64,000 bases of DNA from Myxocyprinus asiaticus (taxonomy: Eukaryota; Chordata; Actinopteri; Cypriniformes; Catostomidae): the NCBI RefSeq assembly GCF_019703515.2, contig NC_059385.1:32033501-32097500 (forward strand). The letters are read 5' to 3'. The notes under the pieces were generated by a model. It searched no databases and was not told the origin of the DNA. It saw only the letters and a list, made by a program, of their open reading frames with translations. Positions 1 to 10,822 of the stretch are shown here, piece after piece; position 1 is the first letter of the stretch, and every line of letters begins with the position of its first letter. Made by a program: the position numbers and the translations under genes.

Positions 1-372
1 CATGGATGATTGTTGGTGCAAGATGCGCTGGTTTGAGTATTTCTGTTACTTCTGATCTCCTAGGATTTTCACACACAACAGTCTCTAGAATTTACTCCGA
101 ATGGTGCCAAAAACAAAAAAACATCCAGTGAGCGGCAGTTATGTGGACGGAAATGCCTTGTTGATGAGAGAGGTCAACAGAGAATGGCCAGACTGGTTTG
201 AACTGACAAAGTCTACGGTAACTCAGATAACCGCTCTGCACAATTGTGGTGAGATGAATATAATCTCAGAATGCTATTTTGAGATGCAGGTTGGCGCTGT
301 TTTGTCGACACGAGGGGGACCTACACAATATTAGGCAGGTGGTTTTAATGTTGTGGCTGACTGGTGAATGTT
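1..372 (+). mobile_element. Tc1-like DNA transposon, internally deleted, cut by window edge
   Basis: The first 260 bases match the N-terminal, DNA-binding half of a fish Tc1/mariner-type transposase gene: a short open frame at 101-334 carries a decayed read-through of the segment containing the peptides SGSYVDGNALL and EWPDWFEL in an altered frame. From about 262 the sequence jumps to an element-end-like segment (TTTTAATGTTGTGGCTGA near 340), so the DDE catalytic half is missing. The left end lies outside the window. I recognise the family from memory of common fish repeats, not from a search. It cannot encode a working transposase. Confidence 0.6.
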
Positions 373-655
373 TTTGGATGTTCAAATAAACCATTAAAAA
401 TTCTCCTTGCTCAAAAATCTGAGGGGGTGTAACGTTGAGGTGGAGAAGGAGCAGACGAAGATGAGGTGAGAAGCCAAGTGCAGTTGATTAAATAAATGAT
501 ACAAAAATGAACTAACAAACAAAAGACTTGACTAGACTAAGACTTGACTTGACAAAGACTTGACTTGACTAAGACTATAAAACCAAGAACAAGAATCAAT
601 GGACCGAAACAAGAGCAATATAACACAATCAATAGAAAATAAAGGATAATGGCAA
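373..655. repeat. Non-coding, with short GACTTGACT repeats and a segment shared with 5797-5845
   Basis: No gene is visible. At about 524-576 the word GACTTGACT recurs several times with AAGA/CTAA spacers. From about 588 to 655 the sequence (GAAACAAGA ... CAATCAATA ... AAAGGAtAATGGCA) closely resembles 5797-5845, which borders a different minisatellite. Both sites are therefore probably the same type of repeat flank. Confidence 0.45.
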
Positions 656-1560
656 ACATCAAGTCATTTTTATTTGTTTAGCGCTTTTCACAACACACAT
701 CGTTTCAAAGCAGCTTTACAGAAAATCATGCATTAACAGAAAATGAAACCGTAACATCTATAAAGTCTTAGTCATCATTGTGTAGTTTTATTAAATACGA
801 ATATGAAGTGTGAATAAAAATAAGTAATTAAATAATAATTGTATATAGAAACCAAGTGAGCAAGCCGAAGGCGACTGTGGCAAGGAACACGAAATTCCAT
901 AAAATTTTGGTTAATGGAGAAAAATAACCTTGGGAGAAACCAGGCTCTCTGTGGGGGCCAGTTCCCCTCTGGCTAACAGCATGAATATAATGTCAATATT
1001 ACTTATTTTGTGCAGTACAAGTCATGGTTTAAAATTATTAAACTAAGTAAGTGTTAAGGACCAGTGTTTAAACAAAGATTTTGTAAGAAATGTAAGATTA
1101 ATGACTAGTGTCTTTGAAGTTCATTCTGGATTATCTGCAGAAGTTCATATAGATGCAATGTCCTTTGTTAGTTGGCTGATGAAGACTTTTGTTTGCAATT
1201 TATTGATAGTCTATTCCATTTTAAGAGTGTAGTCTATCATTAGACCAAGGTGATGCAGGCCGAGATCAGTGAGGTGCTTCGCAGTTCAACCAGCTGGTAA
1301 TTTCATTGAGGTCTATCCTAAATCCAAGGTTCAGGCAATGGCATATGAAGTATCCCATGTCTTATGGTTGGAGTTGGCATCAGTTCATCCTCTGAGGTCC
1401 ATCGTAATAGACTGAAGTGATGTCTGGCTGGCATCGGCTGCATTTAGTCATCATCACTCAGAGACACGTAGCAATGGAGTCCGATACCAAGCAGGAATGG
1501 AGCTGGATCCGGCCAGTTCTGGTTACCTCAGGATAGGAGTCCAGAGGTTGGGACATGGAA
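656..1560. repeat. Probable dispersed fish repeat, family not identified
   Basis: There is no open frame of note. The stretch includes phrases I associate with high-copy cyprinid repeats (GCGCTTTTCACAACACACAT near 683; CTTGGGAGAAACCAGGCTC near 931; GGGGGCCAGTTCCCCTCTGG near 954). Class and boundaries cannot be settled from the sequence alone. Confidence 0.35.
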
Positions 1561-1743
1561 ACAAATAGAATAATATTAGCATAGATGCCATTAATTTTTT
1601 TGCAGAGTTATAGATCATGATCAATGTTTCAGGTTCCGGCAGACCTACAGTAACTAAAGCAGCCTAATTGTATGGTGAAGAATACATTTTTTATGAGTAG
1701 TTGCTGAGATGAGACAGGAGACATAGGATCTGATTTGCAGGCT

Positions 1744-2262
1744 GGGACTGGGTCATGAGGCCTGGGAGGGGCCACAGGGCTAGGACTGGGTCAGGAGGCC
1801 TGGGAGGCAGCTCAAGGGTGGGGACAGGGTCAGGAGGCCTGGGAGGCGGCCACAGGACAGGGACAGGGTCAGGAGGCCTGGGGGGCGGCCACAGGGCCAG
1901 GACTGGGTCAGGAGGCCTGGAAGGCGGCCACAGGGCAGGGACTGGGTCAGGAGGCCTGGGAGGCGGCCACAGGGCAGGGACTGGATCAGGAGGCCTGGGA
2001 GGTGGCCACAGAGCGTTGACAGGGTCAGGAGGCCTGGGAGGTGGCCACAGAGCACGGACAGGGTCAGGAGGCCTGGGAGGTGGCCACAAAGTGGGGACCA
2101 GGTCAGGAGGCCTGGGAGGTGGCCACAGAGCTAGGACTGGGCTCAGGAGGCCTAGAAGTCGGCCACAGGGCAGGGACTGGATCCGGAGGCCTAGGAGGCA
2201 GCCACAGAGTGGGGACAGGGTCAGGAGGCCTGGGAGGCAGCCACAGAGCAGGGACTGGTTCA
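1744..2262. repeat. 39-bp GC-rich minisatellite, about 13 copies
   Basis: A tandem array with a 39-bp unit centred on GGGTCAGGAGGCCTGGGAGG and GGCCACAGRGC. Because 39 is a multiple of three, frames stay open on both strands: the minus strand reads WPPPRPPDPVPAL repeatedly (1691-2089) and the plus strand a Gly-rich 13-mer. Units differ by point changes. The array abuts a DIRS 3' fragment at about 2270. I do not call it a gene, though the Pro-rich minus-strand repeat could once have been part of a retroelement ORF. Confidence 0.9.
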
Positions 2263-2269
2263 GGCAGCG

Positions 2270-3538
2270 GAGCCACCCCCGGTAGGGCTACGAGCCCATT
2301 CTACCAGGGGTCTAGCGGCCTCCTAACATTTGCAGAGCAGCGGGCTGGGCAACACCCAACACCTCTGTGAGGTTCTACAACCTCCGGGTGAAACCGGTTT
2401 AATCCCAGGTAGTGGCACGCGATACAAGTGGATAAGCCCGGGATAGCTGGCCGGGTGTATCGCTTGCACATAGTGCCTTTCACCTCCTCTGAGCTGAAGA
2501 CATGTGCCATTAATTCCCAGTAGTTTTCACAAACTATGTTCCCTGGTTGACTTCCTCCGAGCCCTGTGAGAGAGACTTGCTGCCGGCCCAGTACACGTGC
2601 TGACTAAGAGCCCTGTTCTGGGGTATGTGCTCCGCATGTGGCGTTCCATGTAAGGTAACCCCATGCGATGTATATCTTCCGCTAATTCGTTTCCCTGTTG
2701 GCAAACTGTGTCTTCCTTGGGCAGAGCCCCCTTTGCCATGTTTGTAGTAACTCCTCCCCCGTTGGGTAGGATCTACCATGAGACTTCTCCACTTGGTCAG
2801 CAAGACAATGTGACGTATTTTCCACTTAAATATCCCCCCCTCTCTCTGGGTGAGGTGTGGTCTCCACGGTGTCTTCCCCTTGGGAGGGACACCCCCCGAC
2901 TAGACCTGGTCGGCCCAGTTGGATATTCCCCCTTTCTTTAGGGAATGGAAAAAAAGAAGGGGAAAAGAGGCCATGACTGGGCTAGCCTGTCTCTATCTTT
3001 TGGGTAGTCAACTTGTCCCCAAAGGGCTGTTCGACACTCATAACTATGTTGGGGGAGGTTACGTGTCAGCCTGGTGTGCTGGCTACACAGTTTCCTGCCT
3101 ATCACACACCGCCAGTTCACGTAACACGTTCAGCCAGTTGCTGCGTTTTGTATAGGGACCCCTAGTGTCACTACATCGACACAACTTTGAGTGAGTGACA
3201 GATAGGGAACATCATGGTTACTTGCGTAACCTCTGTTCCCTGATGGAGGGAACGAGACGTTGTGTCCCTCCTGCCACAACGCAGAACTACCCGCTGAAAT
3301 GTCTGGACCTTGTCTCAGCACCTCAGCATAAAACCTGAATGAGTGGTTGCACGCCAGCTCCTTTTATACCCGTATGTCTGGGAGAGTGGCATGCAGATAC
3401 CACTCGCCAATTTTCATTGGCCTTTTATCAAAGACCAGAGGTGTCTCAGGCTCCCAAGAGTGACCCCTAGTGTCACTACATCGACATAACATCTCATTCC
3501 CTCCATCAGGGAATGGAGGTTACGCAAGTAACCATGAC
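2270..3538 (+). mobile_element. DIRS element A: 3' fragment (YR tail, 3' UTR, right terminal repeats)
   Basis: From 2270 the sequence aligns by eye with the end of the tyrosine recombinase gene and the 3' UTR of the copy at 56.3-59.6 kb. The YR tail is broken: about 30 bases are missing near 2325, between the HSTR region and ICRAAGWATPN. After the 3' UTR comes an internal complementary region (3155-3266), then an inverted terminal repeat with a TATA box (minus strand, TTTTATA at 3362-3368) and a CCAAT palindrome (3407-3420), ending near 3538 in GTAACC. It keeps only the 3' third of an element, with no gag, RT or catalytic YR. Confidence 0.85.
3155..3266. promoter_or_regulatory. DIRS A internal complementary region
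   Basis: The left half (3155-3210) is the reverse complement of the DIRS left end type (TCACTCACTC ... GTGACACTAGGGG). The right half (about 3211-3266) is the reverse complement of this copy's own right end (3483-3538). A hairpin GTTCCCT-GATGG-AGGGAAC lies inside. In DIRS-1 such a region is thought to template joining of the two ends into a circle. Confidence 0.7.
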
Positions 3539-3751
3539 AGATTGTTGTGTTTATTTTCTATGAGTTTGCTAATATATGCTGACCTGGCAGCTTTTGTGCC
3601 TGTCTGTAGCTACAGACACTATCCTTCCATGCACCACGAAATACCTCTAATTTTGTATTCTTCCACTTGCACTCCATTTTTCGAGCTGCTCTCTTGAGAG
3701 CATGAGTGTGATCATTGTACCATGGTGTGGGGCTTTTTTCTTTAATTTTCT

Positions 3752-5140
3752 TTAACCCTTACCAGCCGGAACGTTCAAATTTTGGAACAATTATTCCCAT
3801 GGTTCCCGTCTCAATATCTTCGCCGTCCAATCACCGATTTTATTTCTGAAAACTGCCAGATACTCATGACAATATACGCTAAAAGCACATATGATTGGTT
3901 AAGGGGTTACTGGGCATGAATAATAAATGTACCATCATCTGCGTCATCCTCCATTTGCCTGAGCAGAGCCAGAGAGGATACGCTGGGAGATTACCTCCAG
4001 TGTTGGACTTACTGCTTCAAATTGAAAACTGAGGCGATCTTTCAAGGTAAGACAAATTATTTAACATGTGTTGTCAATATTGTCAATTGAGAGATAAAAC
4101 ATTTTAGTTATGAAGAATTTATTTGTAGGAGTAATGGTAGTTATTTCTGGAAAAAATGGCATGACCATCGGCGTTCATCGGACAGGCAGCTTGCCTCTAT
4201 TTTTAAGCAAATTTCTGTGAAACTTGCTAAATAAACATTAGCTAGCAATACTATGTACATTTTTAGCTAAATATCAATAATTTTTTTGCCAATTTTGTCG
4301 CTTGTGGAAGATAGTCAAACCTTTTTTTAGTTATGAAGCATTTATTTGTAGGAGTAGCGCTAGCTAGTTTTTATCTGGAAAAATTGACGTAACCGTCGTC
4401 GGCGAGCCTCTTTTTATATAAATTTTTTTGGCAGTTTCTGTGAAACTTGCTAAATAAACAGTAGCTAGCAATACTATGTTACATTTGAGCTAAATATCAA
4501 TAACATTTTTGGCCAATTTTGTCACTTGTGAAAAATACGCCTGAAGTAATGTGAGGCAGAGAGCAGACGCTGTTCAGACCTGCCTGGAAACTGGCCTGCT
4601 AGTTAGATAAGTTATCTAGCTTGTTGATTTTCCCATGTAATAAAAAACTGGTAGATATATTTCTATAATTTAGCAGATAGCCTTACCCATCCATCACACA
4701 GACATGATTTTAGGTTGTGTGTAGCTTCCTGTTCACAAGGAAATTGTGAGAGGGCTGTCTGCTGTTGGACATTCTGGTTAGTCTGCAAGCCTTTGGTGAC
4801 TATTCAGTGCACGGATTTGTGAAGAACACACTGCTGGCTACCAATTGTTGTACTTTTTTCTGTTGTAGAGATGGATAGAGACTATGGCTCCCTGCTCAGC
4901 ACCCTCAAGAGGAGGAGGTAGCTGACTGCTGATGAGCTTAGGTTCATAGCAGAGGAGGACGTGGCTTATGAGGGCATGAGCACACAGGAGGAAGATCTGC
5001 TGGACCAGGAACTACTGCAGGAAGACCCAGACCACGAGGAGATGGAGGATAAGATGGAACCCCTGCAGAGGGCCCAGAGACCGGGATGGACCAGGATACT
5101 AGGGCAGAGCTGCTGGAGGTGCAGGCTCATGGGGTGGAGC
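3752..5140 (+). other. Candidate TTAA-bounded element leader with intron-like segment and short ORF
   Basis: I do not recognise the protein. At 3752 TTAA is followed by CCCTTACC, a layout seen at ends of TTAA-targeting elements such as piggyBac. A splice donor AAG|GTAAG occurs at 4046-4051 and a pyrimidine-rich acceptor TTTTTTCTGTTGTAG ends at 4868. Three bases later ATG at 4872 opens a frame starting MDRDYGSLL with a TAG about 16 codons in; a later frame (4961-5146) is acidic (EEDLLDQELLQED). It then runs into the minisatellite at 5130. The matching right end was not found. A decayed DNA transposon or a retroelement leader are both possible. Confidence 0.3.
4102..4545 (+). repeat. Two-copy tandem duplication, period about 223 bp
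   Basis: The segment starting TTTTAGTTATGAAG at 4102 recurs at 4325. Shared landmarks are ATTTATTTGTAGGAGTA, CTGTGAAACTTGCTAAATAA, TAGCTAGCAATACTATGT and GCTAAATATCAATAA. The copies have diverged by small indels and substitutions. Both lie inside the intron-like segment 4047-4868. Confidence 0.85.
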
Positions 5141-5285
5141 CGCTAGAGGCTCAGACTCAGGGGGTGGAGCCGCTGGAAGTGCAGACTCAGGGGCAGAGAT
5201 TCTGGAGACTCAGGGGGTGGAGCCACTACATACTCAGGGGGAGGAGCCTCATAATCAGGGGGTGGAGCCACTGGAGGCTCAGGCA
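5130..5285. repeat. Minisatellite 1: GGGGTGGAGCC / AGGCTCAGACTCAG units
   Basis: About six degenerate units of 21-30 bp beginning GGGGTGGAGCC and ending in CTCAG. Read on the minus strand it is open and gives PPPDYEAPPPEYVVAPPPES-type Pro-rich peptide. Confidence 0.8.
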
Positions 5286-5339
5286 GTGAGGTCAAGGTGG
5301 CCAGGGACTCAGAGGGTTTGGAGGTCAAGGAGGCCTGGC

Positions 5340-5580
5340 ATAGTGGGTCAGATGTGACGGCTTGGCATGGTAGATCAGACATGGCAGTTTGACATGGCGA
5401 GACAACATGGCAGCTTGACATGGCAGGTGTGTCAACATGGCTTTGCATGGCATGTGTGACAACATGGCTTGGCATGGCAGGCAGGACAACATGGCTCGGC
5501 ATGGCAGGCGTGACAACATGGCTCACCATGGCAGGTGTGACAGCATGGTTCACCATGGCAGGTGTGACAACATGGCTTGA
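5340..5580. repeat. Minisatellite 2: ACATGGCTTGGCATGGCAGG units of about 30 bp
   Basis: About eight units built on CATGGC and GTGTGACAACATGGC. The minus-strand frame repeats PSHVVTPAM-like 10-mers without a stop in 5143-5556. Confidence 0.85.
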
Positions 5581-5582
5581 TG

Positions 5583-5760
5583 AGGCTTCAGGCGCTGGCT
5601 CTGGGACGGACAGGCTTCACGCGCTGGCTCTGGGACTAACAAGGCTTCGGGCGCTGGTTCTGGCTCTGGGAGGGACGAGGCTTCAGGCACTGGTTCTGGG
5701 AGGGACGAGGCTTCAGGCACTGGTTCTGGGATGGACAAGGCTTCAAGCGTTCTTTGACCG
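5583..5760. repeat. Minisatellite 3: GGCTTCAGGCACTGGTTCTG units of about 30 bp
   Basis: About five or six units ending in GGGAGGGACGA. The minus strand reads PEPVPEASSL repeats (5550-5834). Three unrelated minisatellites in direct succession, each with a length divisible by three, suggest a former repetitive coding region on the minus strand. Confidence 0.8.
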
Positions 5761-5796
5761 TGGCAGGTGTGGGCACCATGGCGTTGGACTCTGACT

Positions 5797-7219
5797 CGAA
5801 ACAAGATCAACATTACACGATCAATACACAACAAAGGACAATGGCATAAAATACACAGACATACTGTAAGAAAACAAGATAAGACAACAATGACAGGACA
5901 GAACTAAGGAACAAGATAACAAGACTAATAAACATGAACAAATGAAAAGACAAGACTATTAACCAAGAAAAAAAAATAACAAAACACATGAAACAAGATG
6001 GTCACATGACTATACAAGACAGGATAACATGAGAGATACAGGAAATCAAATGACAAGAAACAGGAACAAGGAAGTAAACAAAACTACAAATGAAAAGACA
6101 CAAATCCAAAACAAAAAACAAAAAAAACAGATGACTGTGACCCCCTCACTCTGAGTGGATGACGCCTCTGAGTGCGGCTCTCCCTAAATAATACTGTTCT
6201 ATTTTTATTCAAGATAATATAGCTTTTACTCACAAATATATTTATTTATACGATTATACAATATCATTATAAAATCCCTGCTATTGCTACTGCTACTATA
6301 TCTTAATTTTAATTTATAATTCACGAAAAGAAAAATACAATATTATCTACACGTTAAGCCATCGCACCACTGATATACACTAAAACGAAGCCTGAATTTA
6401 AAACCACAAATATCGTAACCATGTTAAATTTCTGAGAGAAATGGAGGCTGCACGGTAGGGAAACAGCACTCACTGCTCATTTCGCACCAGCCAACCCACT
6501 TCAATCTAGCACTGGATCGAACCACCACTTAAAGATTTACATTTACTATTTGCATATCTAAAAGACATAATCCTTAGAGGACTACGTTAGCAGATCAGCT
6601 CATACCTTTTTATGCCTGCTATCAAGTTTGCAAATGTTTTTATACACACAAAACTTCCAAGTCCAAGTGGGAACAGGATGTGCACAAACTGCAAATGTGG
6701 CCTAACACACTTGAACTTCACATGGTGTTTGTTCTGGTTGATCCAGTTTTAGTTTGGAAATATTAGGCCCAGCTTAAGTCCAGCCCAGTTATACCACTGT
6801 AGATGGAGTAATCTAGAGTTATTACTTATTACACGGCTCTCTTTAATACTTGGTTCTGATTGGTCAATTCCACCATCCAGCGATCTGCTATTTCTGAAAA
6901 ATTACTGTATATTTGGGGGTAAAGGGCAAATTTCAAATGGCATTTTTGTGCCCTTGAAGGGCACTGTCGAAAGTTACTTCAGGGGTTGTTTAAAACCAAA
7001 GTGAGCAACAAAGGACCCTTCCACAAAGCCAATAGTGAAGTGTAAATTCATACAATAATCCCATGCTTCCTTTTGAGTACTGACCTCTAGGACTCAACCC
7101 TTTGGAGTGAGTAGGGCATAAGGATGCACACTTTCGATTAGAATTTGCCCAAAGTCTGCTCGAATCTCTGCCTGTTTGGCAGACATCTCGGCCTGGATGA
7201 AGGAACACCACCTGCAACT
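5797..7219. other. Non-coding stretch, no gene seen
   Basis: 5797-5845 resembles 588-655. From 5846 to about 6130 the sequence is purine-rich with many ACAAGA/AACAAGA words. The rest is AT-rich and holds only short chance frames. Confidence 0.4.
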
Positions 7220-8105
7220 TAACCCAGCCAACTCCTTGTCTTTCCAGCCAACCCTGCTGTTGAACACAACATCACCGTGCAGCTGGGTTTAACTACATTA
7301 ACGCCTTCCAAAATGGTCAGAAATCTAGGGGTAACCATCGATAACAAACTAAATTTCACAGACCACATATCAAAGACCACAAGATCATGTAGATTTACAC
7401 AATATCAGGAAGATAAGTCCCTTCTTCTCTGAACATGCCACACAACTTCTTGTTCAGTCACTTGTCTTAACTAGACTGGACTACTGTAACACTCTCATTG
7501 CAGGCCTCCCTGCATGTGCAATTAGACCCCTGCAAATTATTCAGAACACAGCAGCACATCTGGTCTTTAATGAACCAAAGAGTGCGGCTGCTTTTGTTAC
7601 ACCACTCCTTGTCTCTCTTCACTGGCTGCCGGTTGATGCACGTATCAAATTCAAGGCTCCGATGCTGGCATACAGAACAGTCACTGGGTCTGCTCCAGCA
7701 TACCTAAAATAATTTCTGCAGAGCTACGTGCCCACTAGAAGCCTGCGGTCGGCTAAGGAACGTCACCTTGTAGTACCAACACAAAGAGGCACCAAAACAC
7801 TTTCCCGGACTTTCGGCTTCATCGTACCACATTGGTGGAATGACCTTCCCAACTCCATCCGTGAAGCTGACTCATTTTCTGTCTTCAAAAAAATGGCTAA
7901 AAGCACATCTTTTCCATGAGCACTTAACCAGTCACTAAAAAAAAAAAAAAAAATTATTGTTGCACTTTAATCTGATGCTAGTGGAACTTTGTAATGTGGC
8001 ACTTTTTCGTACCACTGTCTCCTTAAGATGATTCGCTTATGTGTCCCTCTTTTGTAAGTCACTTTGGATAAAAGCATCTGCCAAATGAATAAATGTAAAT
8101 GTAAA
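7220..8105 (+). mobile_element. L2-type LINE, 3' end (RT C-terminus and 3' UTR)
   Basis: Across frameshifts the plus strand reads typical L2 C-terminal peptides: LGVTIDNKLNFTDHI near 7330, VLTRLDYCNTLIAGLP near 7465-7510, LHWLPVDARIKFK near 7616-7655 and FIVPHWWNDLPNSIREAD near 7820-7870 (last open frame 7728-7919). An A-rich tract follows, then the tail TCACTTTGGATAAAAGCATC and AAATGTAAATGTAAAG at 8059-8105, the hallmark L2 3' end in fish. The polymerase core and endonuclease are absent, as expected for 5' truncation during target-primed reverse transcription. Non-functional. Confidence 0.85.
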
Positions 8106-8752
8106 GTGTTATCAGACTGGTCATGGGTATTGCAAGTCATCTTTCCTATTTCTCTATGATCACTACAAGTAAAATAATAAAATAGTTTAATCTCAATGCA
8201 ATATTTAATGTCTATTTATTTAGCATGTAGTCTTGTAATAAGCGGGATAATAAGCAGTCAGACGGTAATTTTCACTCCACGTTGGGGTCCTTATAACACT
8301 GTCAGGGCTTACTTTACAAAAACGACTGGCTGACTGTACATTATCACTTAAAAATGAAGATTCTATCATTATTTACTCAGCACCATGTTGTTCCAAACCT
8401 ATGTAAGACTCTTTACGCAGCTTTTTTCATCCACATGACTTGTGTAGCATGTTCAGAGTCTTCTGAAGCCATACCACAGCTTTGTGTGAGGAACAGACCA
8501 CGAATCATGTCATTAATCGCAGAAAATCTTTCTCTCGATGCAGCTCTTAAATCTCATTCAGTAAATAAATGAATTCTGACCCGAAAGGATGCGATGTTCT
8601 CGACAACCACTTGAAAACTACTTAAGCCATAAATAATCTGCAAGTAAGACACACTGCAACATTGGCTCTGTGTGAAATGGGGACGGGACTATCTGTACAA
8701 CCAATGGAACATGGGGAGTGTTTTCTGGAATCTGTTTGACAACAGCAATTAT
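8106..8752. other. Non-coding; includes a MITE end at about 8348-8445
   Basis: No gene seen. At 8348-8445 TTAAAAATGAAGATTCTATC followed by ATTTACTCAGCACCATGTTG resembles the left end of the TTAA MITE superfamily present elsewhere in the window (for example 26683 and 52826). The matching right end is not visible. Confidence 0.4.
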
Positions 8753-9112
8753 TGGTCACACTATATATTAGGTGGCCTTAACTACTATGTACAAACATTA
8801 AATACATACAAGACTATGTCTTTACTGTGTAACTACGTGTTCTGCAAAATTCCCACATTTGCTGCTACTGAGATTGAGGTACGGGTAGGTTTAGGAGTAA
8901 GTGTAGGGTTATGGTTAGGATTAGGGGTTAGAGTTAGGTTTTGGGGTAAGGGTTGGGTTAGGGGTAAAGTTAAAAGTGTAAATACAAATGTAATTAAATG
9001 CAAGTACTTAAAATGTAATTACAATGCAACAGCATGTATGTACATAATAAGTACATTGTATCAAATGGTTAAGTACATAGTAGTTAAAGCCACCTAATAT
9101 AAAGTGGGTCCC
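8753..9112. mobile_element. Foldback/MITE element with ~38-bp inverted ends and telomere-like core
   Basis: The left end (GGTCACACTATATATTAGGT ... ACTACTATGTAC, 8754-8792) is matched in inverted orientation at 9072-9110 (GTACATAGTAGTTAAAGCC ... AAGTGGGTC) with few mismatches. The interior 8891-8975 is G/T-rich and made of degenerate GGTTAGG words. No transposase frame is present. It is probably a non-autonomous DNA element. Confidence 0.8.
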
Positions 9113-9235
9113 ACTTTACAATAAGGTTCCATTTGTTAGCATTATTTAACAACATTAGTTTACATGAACTAACAATGAACAATACATTTACAGCATTTAT
9201 TAATCTGTTAGTGCTAATTTCTACATGTAAACGCA
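9113..9235. repeat. Dispersed repeat copy 1 (CACTTTACAATAAGGTTCC family)
   Basis: CACTTTACAATAAGGTTCCA is followed by alternating TTAACAT/AACTAAC words. A second copy in the same orientation lies at 9745-9960. The layout resembles common cyprinid non-autonomous repeats, but the class is not assigned. Confidence 0.55.
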
Positions 9236-10822
9236 ATGGAACACAGAACACCATAGCTGCACCTGTTTACGTCATATAGTATCATGTAATAAACAAACAT
9301 ACACACCACTACACTGCGCATGAGCGCAAGATATTTTAGAATCCAATTGAGAAAGTAGTCGTTTAGTAGTCGAAAGTAGTATTTACATGGCTACATTAGA
9401 GCTACACAACCCTTTTCAACTGGATGGAAATTTAATTTGGATAAAACTCAATTGGATAATTTTTCCCAGATTTAGTTGTTTACATGAAGGCTTTTCAATC
9501 TGATTGAGCTGTCTGTCGGATTATTAACAGATTATTTGGTTGCATGTAAATTGAGCTAATTGATTGATCCAAATGACAATGCAGATCAACAAAAAACGAA
9601 GGAAAACTACTGATAGAATATAAGCAGTGGGTTCTTTTCAAGATGATGGCTAGGCATTTTACATATTTATATGACAATATATCACAAAACTTTCAGAATG
9701 CTGATGCTAATGCCCAAACCCAACCATTATAAAACATTTTGGTAACACTTTACAATAAGGTTCCAATCGTTAACATTAGTTAATTCATGAGGTATCATAA
9801 ACAAACAATTAATTATACACTTTTTTTTTTATTGACCTTTGTTAATGTTATTTAATAAAAATAAAATTGTTAATTGTTAGTTGCATGTTAATTAATAGTG
9901 CATTATAAGTGATTTTTAAAATGTATAGGACTTCACTCACTACCTCCTGACATTGTAACTATAATTTCTAAAGCATTTCCCCTTTGCCATAGTGACAGTC
10001 AATACTACGTGACAGATTAAGAGAGTAAATGTTATTTTACAAGAGATGATGCAAAGTGAACACAATAAGTAGCCTAAATATCCTCCTCAATGTTATTTTT
10101 TTACACACAGTCAGTCGTAACATTAGTCGATATTATTTAGTATTATTAAGTATTATTAAATCTAATAGACTTTGAATAAAAAAACTCAAAAATATCAATA
10201 GCCTATTAATAATAATATCGACTAATGTGATGACAGACTCTCTTTGCATGTACAAATGTTTTGTTCGGAATACATGTAATGCACATGTAAACTAATATTT
10301 GTTTTGGAATGCAAAGTTTAGGTATATATAAATATATAAACAGTACATTCAGAATCAGCAATTGGATTACATTTATTCAGATTGATGAAAATTTGTGCAT
10401 ATAAACAGAGAATGTTGAATGTTGAATGTTGGCAGTTATAATCGTACCACCACGTTTTTGTTTTTGTTTTTGTTTTTTCATTGTCGAGCTATAGTCTTCA
10501 TCTCTCTGTCCAAGTATACATAATACTAAACGCTATTGAATCAGTTAAGGACGTCAGCTGAGAATGTGATGTAGATGTTTTCCGGTTGACCCTTTTCAGT
10601 TGACCATAGTAGTGTGTCAAAGACGTTAGCTACAGCAGACGCACACAACAGGCACAACAACATGGAAAACTTGCTGGTACTGTATTTCTTGTCTGAATCC
10701 TTAGACAGTTCAGTATCTGCAACTGCCATTATCTTCAGGCTGCATATTCAATAAAAAATATTATGCTTTCTGCCTCATTCTATGAATGGAATCCACATGA
10801 GATCAGTAAAAGAAGCTGTAAG
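9236..10822. other. AT-rich non-coding; second CACTTTACAATAAGG repeat and one unassigned short ORF
   Basis: The second repeat copy is at 9745-9960. A (GTTTTT)n-like tract lies near 10455-10480. The minus-strand frame 10541-10729 (62 codons, start MAVADTELSK, hydrophobic FSMLLCLLCASAV, good ATG context) could be a first exon of a small membrane protein. No clear splice donor or neighbouring exon is visible, so it may be chance. Confidence 0.3.

Noticed and set aside
1744..2262. Regular repeat array considered as CRISPR
   Set aside because: Units are contiguous 39-bp copies without unique spacers and the genome is clearly eukaryotic; it is a minisatellite.
1755..2285. Gly-rich 176-codon plus-strand ORF
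   Set aside because: It is open only because the repeat unit is a multiple of three; three frames on both strands are open at once.
8891..8975. GGTTAGG words as a true telomere or subtelomere
   Set aside because: Short, degenerate and enclosed by inverted ends of a mobile element.
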